From Nansenia antarctica (taxonomy: Eukaryota > Chordata > Actinopteri > Argentiniformes > Microstomatidae): DNA of 64,000 nucleotides. A model generated the notes under the pieces. It searched no databases. It saw only the letters and a program-made list of their open reading frames with translations, and was not told the DNA's origin. The stretch lies in assembly GCA_963989245.1 (NCBI GenBank), contig OZ022341.1, positions 46,606,725 to 46,670,724 of the forward strand, read 5' to 3'. Positions 50,128 to 61,231 of the stretch are shown one piece after another. The number at the start of each line of letters is the position of its first letter. The first letter of the stretch is position 1. The position numbers and the translations under genes were made by a program.

Positions 50128-50460
50128 CCTCCCTCGCCTCCTCCCTCCACTTTCTCTCCTATCATCCCCTCTCTTGTCCTGTCCTGTCCTGTCCTCTCCT
50201 CCCCTCTCCTCTATTCTCTTCTGTCCCCTCTCCTCCTCCTCTCCCCTATTCTCTCCTCCTCTCCTCTACCCTCTCCTCCTCCTCTCCCCTATTCTTACCT
50301 CTCTTCTCCTGGCCTCTCCTCTATCCTCTTCTCTCCCCTCTCCTCTCCTCCTCTCCCCTATTCTTGCCTCTTTTCTCCTGTCCTCTCCTCTATCCTCTTC
50401 TCTCCCCTCTCCTCCTCTCTCCTATCATCCCCTCTCTTCTCCTGTCCTCCCATTATCGGC
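50128..50460. repeat. Approximately 330-bp polypyrimidine tract, CT-rich
   Basis: Made of CTCTCCTCCCCTCTCCT-like units with internal near-duplicates of about 100 bp (CCTATTCTTACCTCTCTTCT at 50287 and a close variant at 50358). On the transcript strand it is a very long pyrimidine run about 780 nt upstream of the first TIR exon. It is the mirror in composition of the purine tract at 22855-23290. Confidence 0.88.
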
Positions 50461-51138
50461 TGGCTCCTCTCCCGCCCCTACAGCAAGTAGAGCCGGTCTG
50501 AAGGACGGGGCTGTGGATTATCCCGTACCGCAGGATAATGAACTCCCCTTGTGTTCTAATGAGTTTACCTGAGGGAGAGAACAGAGCCTCTGTGTTGTCT
50601 CTGCTCCCTGGGGGACCTGAGCTCGGCTGTCTCTCTCTATTCCACTTCCTCTGGCTGCTATGCAGGCTTCCTGCTTCATCTCATTTGAAGTGTGCAGGGC
50701 CCGCGCCTGCACAGGGAGAAACATTACCACGATCACCTCCCGTGTCTGGGTTTTTTCTTCTTCCTCTCCGTTTAATCCTTTCAAATCCAGCATCAATCAT
50801 GTATTTCATGTGCGGATGGGGCTGTGCCATTCTCTTGCCTGGGGAAAGGCGCAGTGTTTTACCTCAGCCCAATGAACAAGGTGGTTCTCATTTGCTTGGC
50901 TGGCGTGCGCTGACATTGTTTGGCAACAGCAGCTTGGTTGTAATAAAATGTCTTCCGATGAGTGGGAGCTGGCAATGAGGGTCAGTATTACGCCCATGTC
51001 AATTTGCCACCTGGCTAGCTGCTCGGCAGCTTAAGAGCTAAGATACTCACTATACAATGTTGTTATATATTTGTTTGTGTATTGTATATATTTTTTGTGT
51101 ATTGTATATATTTTAGAAATGGATAGTGTTGGAAGCAA

Positions 51139-51141
<3 letters not shown>

Positions 51142-51222
<81 letters not shown>

Positions 51223-51234
51223 TGCGTCTCTCAG
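51142..51234 (+). promoter_or_regulatory. il1rapl1: (GT)40 repeat abutting the acceptor of the first TIR exon
   Basis: An uninterrupted GT repeat of about 40 units (51142-51220) is followed by only TCTGCGTCTCTCAG before the exon. The repeat therefore occupies the place of the branch point and most of the pyrimidine tract. UG repeats are known binding sites for TDP-43 and CELF proteins, and a TG repeat of variable length at the same position in CFTR intron 8 controls exon skipping. Confidence 0.85.
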
Positions 51235-51405
51235 ATAACAAGGACTATGATGCGTACCTGTCCTACACCAAAGTAGACCCTGACCAGTGGAGCCAGGAGA
51301 CACGTGAGGAGGAGCGCTTCGCCCTGGAGATCCTCCCTGATGTTCTGGAGAAGCATTATGGGTATAAACTCTTCATTCCAGACAGGGACTTAATCCCTAC
51401 CGGAA
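51235..51405 (+). CDS. il1rapl1: il1rapl1 exon: first part of TIR domain
   Basis: The first two bases complete Asp; the last base opens a threonine codon finished by the next exon; donor GTAAGT. It encodes NKDYDAYLSYTKVDPDQWSQ, then ETREEERFALEILPDVLEKH and YGYKLFIPDRDLIPTG. YDAYLSYT is TIR box 1 and the PDRDLIPTG segment is box 2. TIR domains of this family signal from the cytoplasmic side; IL1RAPL1 acts in synapse formation and JNK signalling rather than as a normal interleukin-1 receptor. YDAYLSYTKVDPDQW separates it from IL1RAPL2. Skipping this 171-bp exon would keep the reading frame but remove boxes 1 and 2. Confidence 0.95.
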
Positions 51406-53507
51406 GTAAGTGTTTTTCCTTCTTTCCCCTTTTTTTGACATGCTTGTTTATGCTTATCCTAGTGGTTTGGATGTCGTGTCAGTGTCATCATTTACATTGT
51501 GTGATGTGTTCCAGCATCTGACTTGATACGGTAATATTAAGATATAGCTGCTACACAGATTGGCTTATACAAGGATGCAGTGCTAAATCAAAATGTAATA
51601 ACTTTGATGAATTTGTCATGAGGTATCTGTGGTGAAGATCACAAGCGTATTAAAGTAATGGAAAATCAAGTTTATGATTCCACCAATTTATTCCTTGTAA
51701 TTCAGACATTACTGTGTGATTGCTTTCCTGCAACCAATGGAAATATGTCTTTACATAAATGTGTCAAATGTTGGATAAGAGGATACTTGTAATTAAATCT
51801 CACTTTGTACTTCCGAGAATAGATCATGATATTAGGTAAATCACAAACTCAGATACTTTCTGAGTACCCTTGAATTGCTTACTTTTCCTCGCCTTTATTC
51901 ATTTCTGTCTCCTTGTCTGTCACCTTTCCATTGTTCAGTTTTGTGTCAATGTTACAATCCTTTACTGTTTCTTATGTTATCAGGGGGACTGTGGTAATAT
52001 GGGACGAGTGGCATACAAACCCAGGGCAGAACATTCAAGGACATGTCCTCTGCTGTTTCTTATCTTTGAAGACTTTCAAAGTCAATGCTTTTTGCTGTGT
52101 GGCATATCTACCACCATATTTAAATATTATTATACAATGTTGAAAATATGAGTGCCATGTTATCAATATAAATGATAGCCCTCCTCTCCATTCAAAAGTG
52201 TTTCAATGCAAAGGCTTATCACAATGGCATACATGAGTCTCTCTTGGTCCTGATGCCACATGTCCCATATTAAACTGGGATAAACTGGTTTTGTCGTCAT
52301 GAGACAGAAAGGCACATAGAAAAGTGTTGAGACAGCGTAGTATAAAGGTACAGTTTATGCCAGAGCTAAGTCCCCAGCCTATATATTCTGTAATGTGTTT
52401 CTGCCAATCTCCTGATCATACCTTTGAATGTTGAAATATTTATGTTTAGGTTTCACCAATGATCATTTCCAGGATGACACAAGACTGCTTAGAGGTACTC
52501 TTTCCCCAGCCTTTCACCACTGTCAGCCAAACCACACAGTGCTGCAGGAAGCACTTTTATTTAACAGTCTTAACTATTCTGCTGCTCTTTACTTAGAGAA
52601 TGACATTGTCAAGTTGTAATGACATGATAATCAGGGACTGTTTTTGTTTCTTTGGGATTTATTCAAACAAGCACCTCTAGACATTATTTGTGCCAACTTA
52701 GTAGTTAATTGTGTTGCATTTTGTTAAGAAAATACCAGAAAGTACCCATTGCTATACATCATCGTTTTTAGGTAACTACCAGGTACCATTTAACATCAAT
52801 TAAATGGGTAATACTTCACTTCACTACAGTCAGCAACAGGTCAAATTCATTATGATATTGTCATAATGCATTATCAGACTTGTCATATGCACATAATGTC
52901 CCTCTTATATATTGTCTTACTATCATCTCATAATGATTCGGAGGTGTTATCAGCCATTTTGTGCAAGTGGAAAAACATCAGACGTGGAATCTCAAGAGGA
53001 GTAAACATTATATAGGCTCATACATGCTCATGACGTAATAAGTATTAAAGAATAATGCAATGTTACCTGTTGGCATTAAATCAAGTGTTACCATGAATTG
53101 TCATCACATTCCTCTATAAAGGCCAATCAGGAGGTAAAGAGGCTTACAGAAGCACACTGAGAGAGCAGGGGGTCTCGTGTTCACCAGCGTAAGGTCCAAT
53201 TACAGCAGGAGAGTAGAGATTGACTTATCACGCTGAAGTGAGGGGGCTTTGCGCTCTGTGTTCATACTAATCAGCTTCCTCTTTTGCAAGCCCTCGGGGC
53301 TCAGTGAGCCTACGGCATGAAAGAGAGAGGCCATATGAGTTGCCTCTCTGAGGGATAGGGTTGGGGAGAGAAGAGAGAGAGAGAGAGAGGGTGACAGGGC
53401 AAGTGGGAAGGAAGGAAGGAAGGAAGGAGGGAGAGAGGTGTAGGGCCATGCTGGGGAGAGAGAGAGAGAAGGACTTGGCAGTGTTGGCTTTGAGAGCAGT
53501 GCGCGCA

Positions 53508-53538
<31 letters not shown>

Positions 53539-54370
53539 TCTCACAAAGTGGATGCATAAGCTTTGATGGGAAAGAGGAAGCTTAGTAAATCCCCTCAACC
53601 TGCAGTGTAGGAGGAACCATGTCTTTGTGTCTGACAGACCCCACTAAAAGCAGGTATTAGCGTCCTCTCTCCCCTCTGACATGGCAGGGCAGACTGCCAC
53701 AGAAAGCACCGCCGCATACAAAGAGGGAACCTTGTTCAGTGGAGTCACCGTATTAGTATGCACACATGCGCACACACAGGTACATACACACATGCACACA
53801 CGCACACACTTTATTATTACTTTACACACATCATTATTACTACACTGTAAGTCGTTGATCCTTGTCTAAGCTGTCAGATATAGGCAATGGAAAGCTTTCA
53901 TCAGCAATAGCTAATCTCCTTGGTTCAAAGTGTAGAACTACACACGTCTATAGGGTCTGTTGGATCAAGTCATTGTTTGATGTTGTGTACTATATAGTAT
54001 GTGTGTGTCTCTCGTGTTTGTCAGCTTTTTTTCCTCATTCTCTGTGTGTTCCCCAATATTGACTTATAGATCCTCAGTCATTATTATCATCATGGCTTAG
54101 TATGTTTCCTTTCATGGTTGTTGTATCAAAATTCAAAGGGGTTTCATGTTTCAGCTAATTTGGTCAGCAAATCATTTTACTGTGACTCTACTCCAGTATT
54201 ACAAAGTAAAAAAGCACAGTATGTTGTCCTGTAGAATTGTACTGAACCCCTCAATGAAAGTCAGTATGCTACTGTGGTAGTAACAGTCAGTATTCAAGTA
54301 CTCTCTTTCTTTCTCATTTATTTTTCTTTCTTTCTTTCTCTCTATTCTCCCTCTCTCGCCCTCTCTCCAG
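51406..54370 (+). other. il1rapl1 intron between the two TIR exons (3.0 kb)
   Basis: GT-AG intron, donor GTAAGT and acceptor CTCTCTCCAG after a strong pyrimidine tract of TTTCTTTCTC units. It contains a GA/GAAG-rich patch (53363-53475), a CA run (53511-53538) and CA variants near 53760-53810. The rest is AT-rich with nothing recognisable. Confidence 0.85.
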
Positions 54371-55113
54371 CCTACATTGAGGACGTTGCGCGATGTGTGG
54401 ACCAGAGCAAGCGGCTCATCATCGTCATGACACCCAACTACGTGGTCCGGCGGGGGTGGAGCATCTTCGAGCTGGAGACGCGCCTCCGCAACATGCTGGT
54501 CACCGGCGAGATCAAGGTGATCCTGATCGAATGTGCCGAACTCCGAGGCATCATGAACTACCAGGAGGTGGAGGCGCTCAAACACACCATCAAGATGCTG
54601 ACGGTCATCAAGTGGCGTGGCCCCAAGAGCAACATGCTCACTTCCAAATTCTGGAAAACCTTGCAGTACGAGATGCCCTTCAAGCGTACGGAGCCCATCA
54701 TCAGCCATGAGCAGGTGCTGGACGTCAGCGAGCAGGGCCCCTTCGGTGAGCTCCAGACCGTCTCGGCCATCTCCATGGCGGCCGCCACCTCCACGGCCAT
54801 GGCCACGGCGCACCCCGACCTGCGCTCCACCTTCCACAACAGCTACCACACCCAGATGCGGCAGAAACATTACTACCGCAGCTACGAGTACGACATACCG
54901 CCCACCAACACCATCAGCGGCGGTGGCACCCTGCCGCACCTCACGTCCCTGGGCAACCAGCACACCTACTGCAACATCCCCATGACTTTGATCAACGGAC
55001 AGAGGCCTCAGGCCAAGACGCCTCGTGAGCAGAGCATAGAGGAGGCGCACGCCAACAATGCCATGCTCCCACTCCTGCCACGGGAGACCAGTATATCCAG
55101 TGTCATCTGGTGA
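54371..55113 (+). CDS. il1rapl1: il1rapl1 last coding exon: end of TIR domain and C-terminal tail
   Basis: It starts with the two bases completing Thr, then YIEDVARCVDQSKRLIIVMT and PNYVVRRGWSIFELETRLRN. SKFWKTLQYEMP carries the FW of TIR box 3, about 93 residues in. The remaining approximately 150 residues form the tail typical of IL1RAPL proteins, with FGELQTVSAISMAAATSTAM, QMRQKHYYRSYEYD and LGNQHTYCNIPMTLINGQ. The protein ends PRETSISSVIW and stops at TGA (55111-55113). In mammals this tail binds NCS-1 and PSD-95-type partners, and truncations cause X-linked intellectual disability. The SISSVIW ending matches IL1RAPL1, not IL1RAPL2. A fish-specific NTISGGGTLPHL insertion-like stretch follows EYDIPPT. 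The exon is GC-rich at third positions against AT-rich surroundings. Confidence 0.96.
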
Positions 55114-57175
55114 CAGTGCCAGGCAGGTAGAGGGTAAATATATACAGGGACTGGCATAGGACTGGAATGTAGTGTGGCACTAAAAACTTGATGGCACTAA
55201 TTGCTGCTGTTGAATTTGCAGCAGGGATCCACAGGAGGAGTATTGACACAGGGCAAATCATTCTGGCAGACTAAGACCATTGGTTCGAGGAGAACTTCGG
55301 AGGACTTTATTTTAGCAAGAAGAACCTTTTGGTTTCAAATGCCTGTATACACACTCACATATACATACACGCCAACACCTATGTTCATTTACCCAGAAAC
55401 TCAAGGAATACAGGGTCTTGTACATATGTTTTCTATTTCTTTGTAGCATCAGTATTTCATCAGTTGTTTTTCTTTTTCTTTGACCAATTGTTACCATAAA
55501 ATTTCTAATATTGATTTTGATCTTTTTTTTTTCTGTATGGAAGTGAAGCGATGGTCTGTGAGGTCTATTGGCTGAACTGTTGTTATTCTTATCTTGACTT
55601 GTAGTTGACTGGTGTACTTTAAAAGCTCTTTGTTTTTAACAGTTATGGCATTAGCAGGAAAGATGTGATGTTTTATTTCGGAAGAAATTTTCTTTTTTTT
55701 GGCCTGTGTAAGGGTATAGGTAGATGGAATCTTATTTTATAGGAACACAACAAATCTAGATTATGCAAAAGTTAAAGAGGCCTGAGAGTATGCAAGATTT
55801 GAGTGGATGACCAAGCAGGAGAGGAGGGACTGGTGCTAGACTTCACCCATATTGTGTGTGCAAGTGTTGCAGCTCTCTCAACATAGTGACATTTTAAAAC
55901 AGCCTTGCTGTTCAGCTTAACAGAGAAATATATCACCTAAAACAATTCTGTGTATTATTTTATGAGAAAGTATATTTTTGTAACAAAAAAAAATATTTGC
56001 TTGGAAAGACTTATTCACATCTCATTTCACTAATGAAAGAAATAGAGAAACATACATTCTGTTTTTTACACTATTTTGTTATGTAGTTCCTTAATTGCAT
56101 AGCAGATTAAGTGGATTCTGAGTCCTTCACTAAATGTCTTATCTCACTCTAAAGATGAAAAAATACAAAAGCATTTTTGATGTTTTCATCGAATTCTAAT
56201 ACCATTGTTTGGTGGGGCAATGTACATTTATGTTTCAAATACTTTTCCATCACAAAGGAGTGTGCCTAGCAACTAGATAAGTATTCAGCCTATGATATAA
56301 ATGTATTTAGAAACACACTAAAAAGGTTTTACAAAACAAAAAGTTCACCCGAGAAAACGCTCAACAAAACAGATATACATTCATGATAGGTCTTCATTTC
56401 CCCCTGCACAATCTCTTACTGTCACTTCCTGTGTCTAAGATTGGGCTATCGTCACAGCAACGATTGCTCTGATATCCCTAACTTTGCAAGGGCAGCAGTA
56501 TCAATTGATTTTCATCTTCACCTTTAGACAGTAGGCCTTAAAAGTGTCATTGATAGATCAACAGTTCAACAGATCTGCATTTGGTAAAAGAGAAAACCAG
56601 AAGACACTGCATTCTGTTGAGGACTGCATGCATCAGAGGAATTCCAAAACGTTTAAAAGGCTTCAGTTTCTACAGTATGTCCTACCTATGCCATCTCATC
56701 CTAACTGTTCTGTAATACCAATGACTGGGTAGGACAGAAAAAAGTAGAACCTTTTACAGCTATAGTTGGCTTCAAATAACCTCTCAGAGAGAGGATGAGA
56801 AGAAATGTCCAGCATGTCAAAAATTAACCAAAATACAAGAGCAGGTCATGGTGGTACGCTTGATTAATTTCCAAATCACACTTAAATGTATAGGTAGTGT
56901 AAATTTGATTGACAAATGATTTTCTGCGATTATCTTATGGCCCATAGTGGAATAAAACAAGTTACCTTCATTCTCAATCTTTCAAGCAAGTGAAACCAAA
57001 GCTAAAATGTGCTTGTTAAGAAAAGAAAACCTTTTTTTATTTTTTAGACTTGATTAAAATTCAAACACATGATCCATGTTGCACATTTTCTATACATTTT
57101 GGTTAACTTCTGGTTAATCCACACAGATTGGTCAATATACAGTATGATGTCAAATAAAACGTTTTTCAAACACCC
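55114..57175 (+). other. il1rapl1: il1rapl1 3' UTR, end uncertain
   Basis: The UTR must start at 55114. The sequence is AT-rich with many T and A runs. Candidate AATAAA signals are at 56951-56956 and 57153-57158, with another in an A-rich run near 58394. The choice between them cannot be made from sequence alone, so the given end is a guess at the second signal. No other gene is seen. Confidence 0.4.
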
Positions 57176-57646
57176 CTAGGTAACTCATTAGTTACCTGAT
57201 TAGGCCCATGAGTTCATTCTGATATAACAATGACCCAAAAATGTATATCTTATAAAGACTTAATGAAGCCATTACAAACCTGCTATAAAAATCTACATAG
57301 ATGCTAAACATCTTAAGGGTTATTAGACATTCGCCAAAGCACCAGACATACAGTAAAGAGGACCTATTTTTAAAAGTATGAAATTTGCTTTTAAACTATG
57401 TGTGACACATCAGTATTGGTCATAAAGGATTTATGAAGATTTGATATGGTAAACTTTGCCTATGAAGTTTCCACGGTTAATCTGGTGTAACAGTCTTAAA
57501 GGGAGTTTCAGAGAGACTGCACACTCATACGATAATGTCATACCTCTTATGAGATGAATCCTACGGAGCGCTAGCAGCTTCGAGTAGGGAGCAGTGAGGT
57601 AGTGTACTCGATTTCTTGTAGTGCCACAATTTATGCAAAACAGTTA

Positions 57647-57816
57647 GGGCTCCATTTCCAGCCGGCGCAAAAACGGTCCAAAGTTCAAACGCAGGCGTTA
57701 TTGGCTGTTTGTGCCGGTGGTAACTGGTGAAAACCCCACAGTGCCACCGCCAGTACCGCCCCGCCAGCGTCCGCGCTTGTGCTAAGACTGTTTTTTACGC
57801 CGTTAAAATATAGCCC
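57647..57816. mobile_element. PIF/Harbinger-type miniature element with TTA duplication
   Basis: The left end GGGCTCCATTTCCAGCCGGC pairs with the right end as its complement reads GGGCTATATTTTAACGGCGT; after this both continue into AAAAAC.GTC. TTA flanks both sides (57644-57646, 57817-57819). Length is 170 bp, with a GC-rich interior (CCGGTGG, CCACCGCC) against AT-rich flanks. Elements starting 'gggctctattttaacg' are widespread in fish. Confidence 0.8.
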
Positions 57817-57819
57817 TTA

Positions 57820-60573
57820 ATCTATAAACAATGAGTAACACATTAAGGATTTTTGTATATCCCCGTTGGTCTGCAAAAAGATTAGATTTTTCAACTTACC
57901 TTTGTTGAATTTAATGTTTCTTGGTCCTTTTCTTCGATGTACTGTACTGTACTGGCTGCTTAGTATTTCTCTGAGAAAACTGTCACACTGTCATACCTGA
58001 GTCTGACCCTACACAAAACAACAGTAGAGTTTGATACAGGAGAGCGCCAATTCGGTGTTGAGATTTGAGTGGTTTTCTTGTATTCTATGACATTGTGTAT
58101 AAAAATCTAAATGGTAATAAGATGAAGACAATCTAGCCACAGTCATAAAAAAACAATGTTTGCATTTTCTGAGTGAGTGAGTGGCAAATTTGTTTGATTA
58201 ACCTTTCTGATAATGATAATAATGATATTAATTACAATAACAATAATAATAATATATAGCACAGAGTTATACCAGGCACTTTCACGATTCTGAGACAAGA
58301 TAACGATTTTGATGTCTCTCCTGTTTCTGATTCATTTCTTTTTTTTTATGATGTACCTGCAATGTTAATTAAAGAGATACTATTATTAATAATAATAAAA
58401 AAAAACATTTAATACTTCTTCTTTACACTTCCCTAAATTGCAACTTGGTTCGACCGCAACGCCTCTTGCGATGCTGAAGGACAAGTGGGTAAGGGTAATG
58501 GGGTGGTTTCTCTCAAGCAGATCATTATGATGTACCGTCTGTGCTGTTGTACTTTAGTTTCCCAATGAATGTATCTAGAATAGCCATCTTATAGTGGCCT
58601 GTCATATAAACATAAAGAGTCAAAGGTTCAATCCAAACGGTTTAGACCCTGCACTCCATAAGGGTGATGTTCGTTTGATAAACTGGGTTACAGCCACATG
58701 CCATGAAACTTGGGTCACCACAAACACACACACAAACACACACCCCTCCATCCAGTGTGCGCAGGAGTGTTCATAGTGTTAATAGTAGGGGGCAAAGCTG
58801 CACCTACAACGTTTTGCTCTGCCAAATTATTTCAAAGAGGATGAGTCCTGTTTTGGGCTTTTGTGCCTGTTGCCGCGGCAACTGCTTGCTCATGTCCAAA
58901 GCAAATGTTATTCTATTCGTGGTTGTGGGATGTCGAGGGTAAACCCCCACCCGCCCCCATGCTAAATTGGCTCGCTCCAAAGAAAACAGACCATGGAGCA
59001 ATCTTCCATATGGGATCCTTAATTTAGCTAATTGTGCTTTGGCTTATTGCTGACAACTGTCTGGAGATGGTAATGCCAATAGTTTGCCCTTGAATTCCCA
59101 TGCAGAGTTCAACCTATTAGGATGCAGACCCAAGGCTTGCTCAGACAACTATGTTGAGATCAGGGGAGGCTGGTGGAGGGAGCAGTGATGACAGGTGTAA
59201 TGCACGGAATGGAATGAGTAATGCTATCAGACCAGGCCAGTCCATTCTGTCCATGACATTGAGCCTGTCCTCCAATTTATAAACATAAATGTAAACTCAT
59301 GATGATTGTTGACATGATCGACTTCTATATGTAACAGATTGCAGATTCCCTGGCCCAGCAACATTGCCTATTTTCTACAGAATGCATTAGCTTTTTAGCC
59401 AAGCAGTATGCCACTGTGGATATGTGAATATAACCTAATATTTCAGAAAAGGTAACATGTTATGTGGTGATTTTATATTGATCACATAAAAGGTTGTTTA
59501 CTGAATACAAACAGTATCAAAATGGGTTGAGAAAGACTATCGATGCTAAGAACCGAGAAGCTTTTTGAAAATCCTCCTTATATTGCTCTGTTGTTCATTG
59601 ACACAATGGTTGGTATATCAGGATGTGCAATGCCTGGATACTGTATGTACATGTGTTTGAGTGTATGTCTGTGTGTCTGTGCAAGTGTGTCTGTTTGTGT
59701 GTCTGTCTATCTGTGGTGTGTATTGTTGCGTGTTGCACTATGGGGGGAGGGGGAGGCAGTTGTTTATGGCTGCAGCTACGATTTGCTGACGATGCCCAGT
59801 TGGTTCCCTCCTCACTGAGGAGTACAGAAACAATAACTCAGTCCACTGCTGTAAAACCTGAAGACAACAATCGATACGACTCCTCATTCTGCCCGGCGAC
59901 TGAATCAGCCAGGGCCCTAAGACGAACCAGACTAAATCAGGTGAGTCAATGCACTGCAAAACACCCAGAGAAAGCTCCCTTTGTAGGTTCTGACCTTACT
60001 GCCATGTCCAAGCCTTGTTGTTAACAATCTTGAAGAAACACAGAAAAAGACAAAAATGTTGTTCTCCTCTTCCCCCGCCCTGTCCATTTCTCCATCTCTG
60101 TCTGTAGAGAAGGCTCCACATCCAAGTATCCTGGCTTCGTTTTGCTTCAGTGTCTCGTGAAAAGGATGCCAGCTGTTTTCATTTAAGATGAAGTGTCTCC
60201 ATATGCCGGGGGGTTCTTTAGCTTCTGTACTTTTCTCTCTCTCCAAATGAAATCATCTTCACTTCATTATGATGTCAGGCCATAATGAGTGAGGTACTTA
60301 TGTGCTGTCATGAGAGAAGGTAGCAAATACTGCTACAGTAAATTATTTGCTCTGGCAGTTATCCTCCACACGGATCCCCCCCCCCATGGGTCTTGTTGTG
60401 ACTCACAGCCGTCAGCTTGCCATTTTGCTGTGAGTGACATGTCTTCCAGATGAGGTGTCCAGGACAATTGTCTCAGTAGAAGCAGGGGGCTGATGATGCG
60501 GTGGAGCGAATCATGGTTAGGGGTAGGTTGGAGCTCCAAGACACAGTGAGTAGCCAAACCATGTTTGGTGACC
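57820..60573 (+). other. Downstream flank of il1rapl1, no gene recognised
   Basis: AT-rich sequence with AAT runs near 58210-58250 and 58385-58400, a short CA run near 58722 and a TGTGTCTG-like degenerate stretch at 59650-59720. One hAT-type fragment is listed separately. Open frames of 60-133 codons here show no recognisable domain. The neighbours known for mammalian IL1RAPL1 are not visible. Confidence 0.7.
59161..59281. mobile_element. hAT-type miniature element lacking its right end
   Basis: Starts CAGGGGAGGCTGGTGGAGGG, as in the complete copies at 437 and 1761, then GGAATGGAATGAGTAATG and later TTGAGCCTGTCCTCCAATTT. The closing CCACCAGCCTCC terminus is missing, so the 8-bp duplication cannot be checked. 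Confidence 0.65.
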
Positions 60574-60741
60574 TGGGGGATATTCCATCAACGTTGCTAA
60601 AGGAAAATCCTGACTTATTTTTGATAAGTTTCGTGGGACTTAACAAAATAAGGCCAGATTTTACTTATCAAAGGAAACATTTTTATTGATTTTCCTTTAG
60701 CAACATTTCTTTAGCGACATATCCCTTTATCGACATATCCC
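60574..60741. mobile_element. Inverted-repeat miniature element
   Basis: GTTGCTAAAGGAAAATC (from 60594) pairs with GATTTTCCTTTAGCAAC (from 60689) exactly, and the outer GGGGGATAT pairs with ATATCCCCC. The right arm has an extra 21-bp near-duplicate, CTTTAGCGACATATCCC. ACTTATTTTTGATAAGT and TTACTTATCAAAGG form a further inner pair. No coding capacity. Confidence 0.7.
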
Positions 60742-61231
60742 CCTGCTTACTAGGTCAACATTGTTGTCGTTTCAAAGCTACCTTAAAAGCTCAACTAAAC
60801 ATTTGTACTTACTGATCCGCAAAAAGCGATAACCAATCCGATTTCTACAATGTTATTGACGTATCAAATGGCGACATACAGTATATCTCAAAAGTGAGTA
60901 CACCCTTTAGATTTTTGCAAATATTCTGTTATATCCTTTCAGGGGATAACATTATCCTACTGAAACTTTGATATAACTTAAAGTAGTCAGTGTGCTGCTT
61001 GAATAACAGTATAGATTCATTGTCCTTTGAAAATTACTCAGTACACAGCTGTTAATGTCTAAACAGCTGGCAACAAAAGTGAGTACACCCCATAGTGAAC
61101 ATGTCCTAATTGTGCCCAATGATGTTGTTTTCCCGCCCTGGTGTCATGTGACTCGTTAGTGTTACAAGGATTCAGGTGTAAATGATAAGCAGGGCTGTTA
61201 AATTTGGTGTTTTGGGCACATTTCTCTCTGA

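Larger units (their letters stand above)
48313..51234 (+). other. il1rapl1 intron between transmembrane and first TIR exon (2.9 kb)
   Basis: GT-AG intron. Contains a CA run (49063-49087), a GA run (49919-49942), a CT-rich tract (50128-50460) and the long GT repeat at its 3' end. Open frames at 50081-50978 are composition artefacts. No gene seen. Confidence 0.85.

Noticed and set aside
50081..50978. Two long + strand frames (146 and 163 codons)
   Set aside because: The first is the CT tract (Ser/Leu/Pro only). The second lies in intron with no domain and is interrupted relative to any exon plan of il1rapl1.
54199..55050. 283-codon frame on the - strand opposite the last il1rapl1 exon
   Set aside because: Antisense of a GC-rich, third-position-biased exon; the + strand encodes an unmistakable TIR domain.
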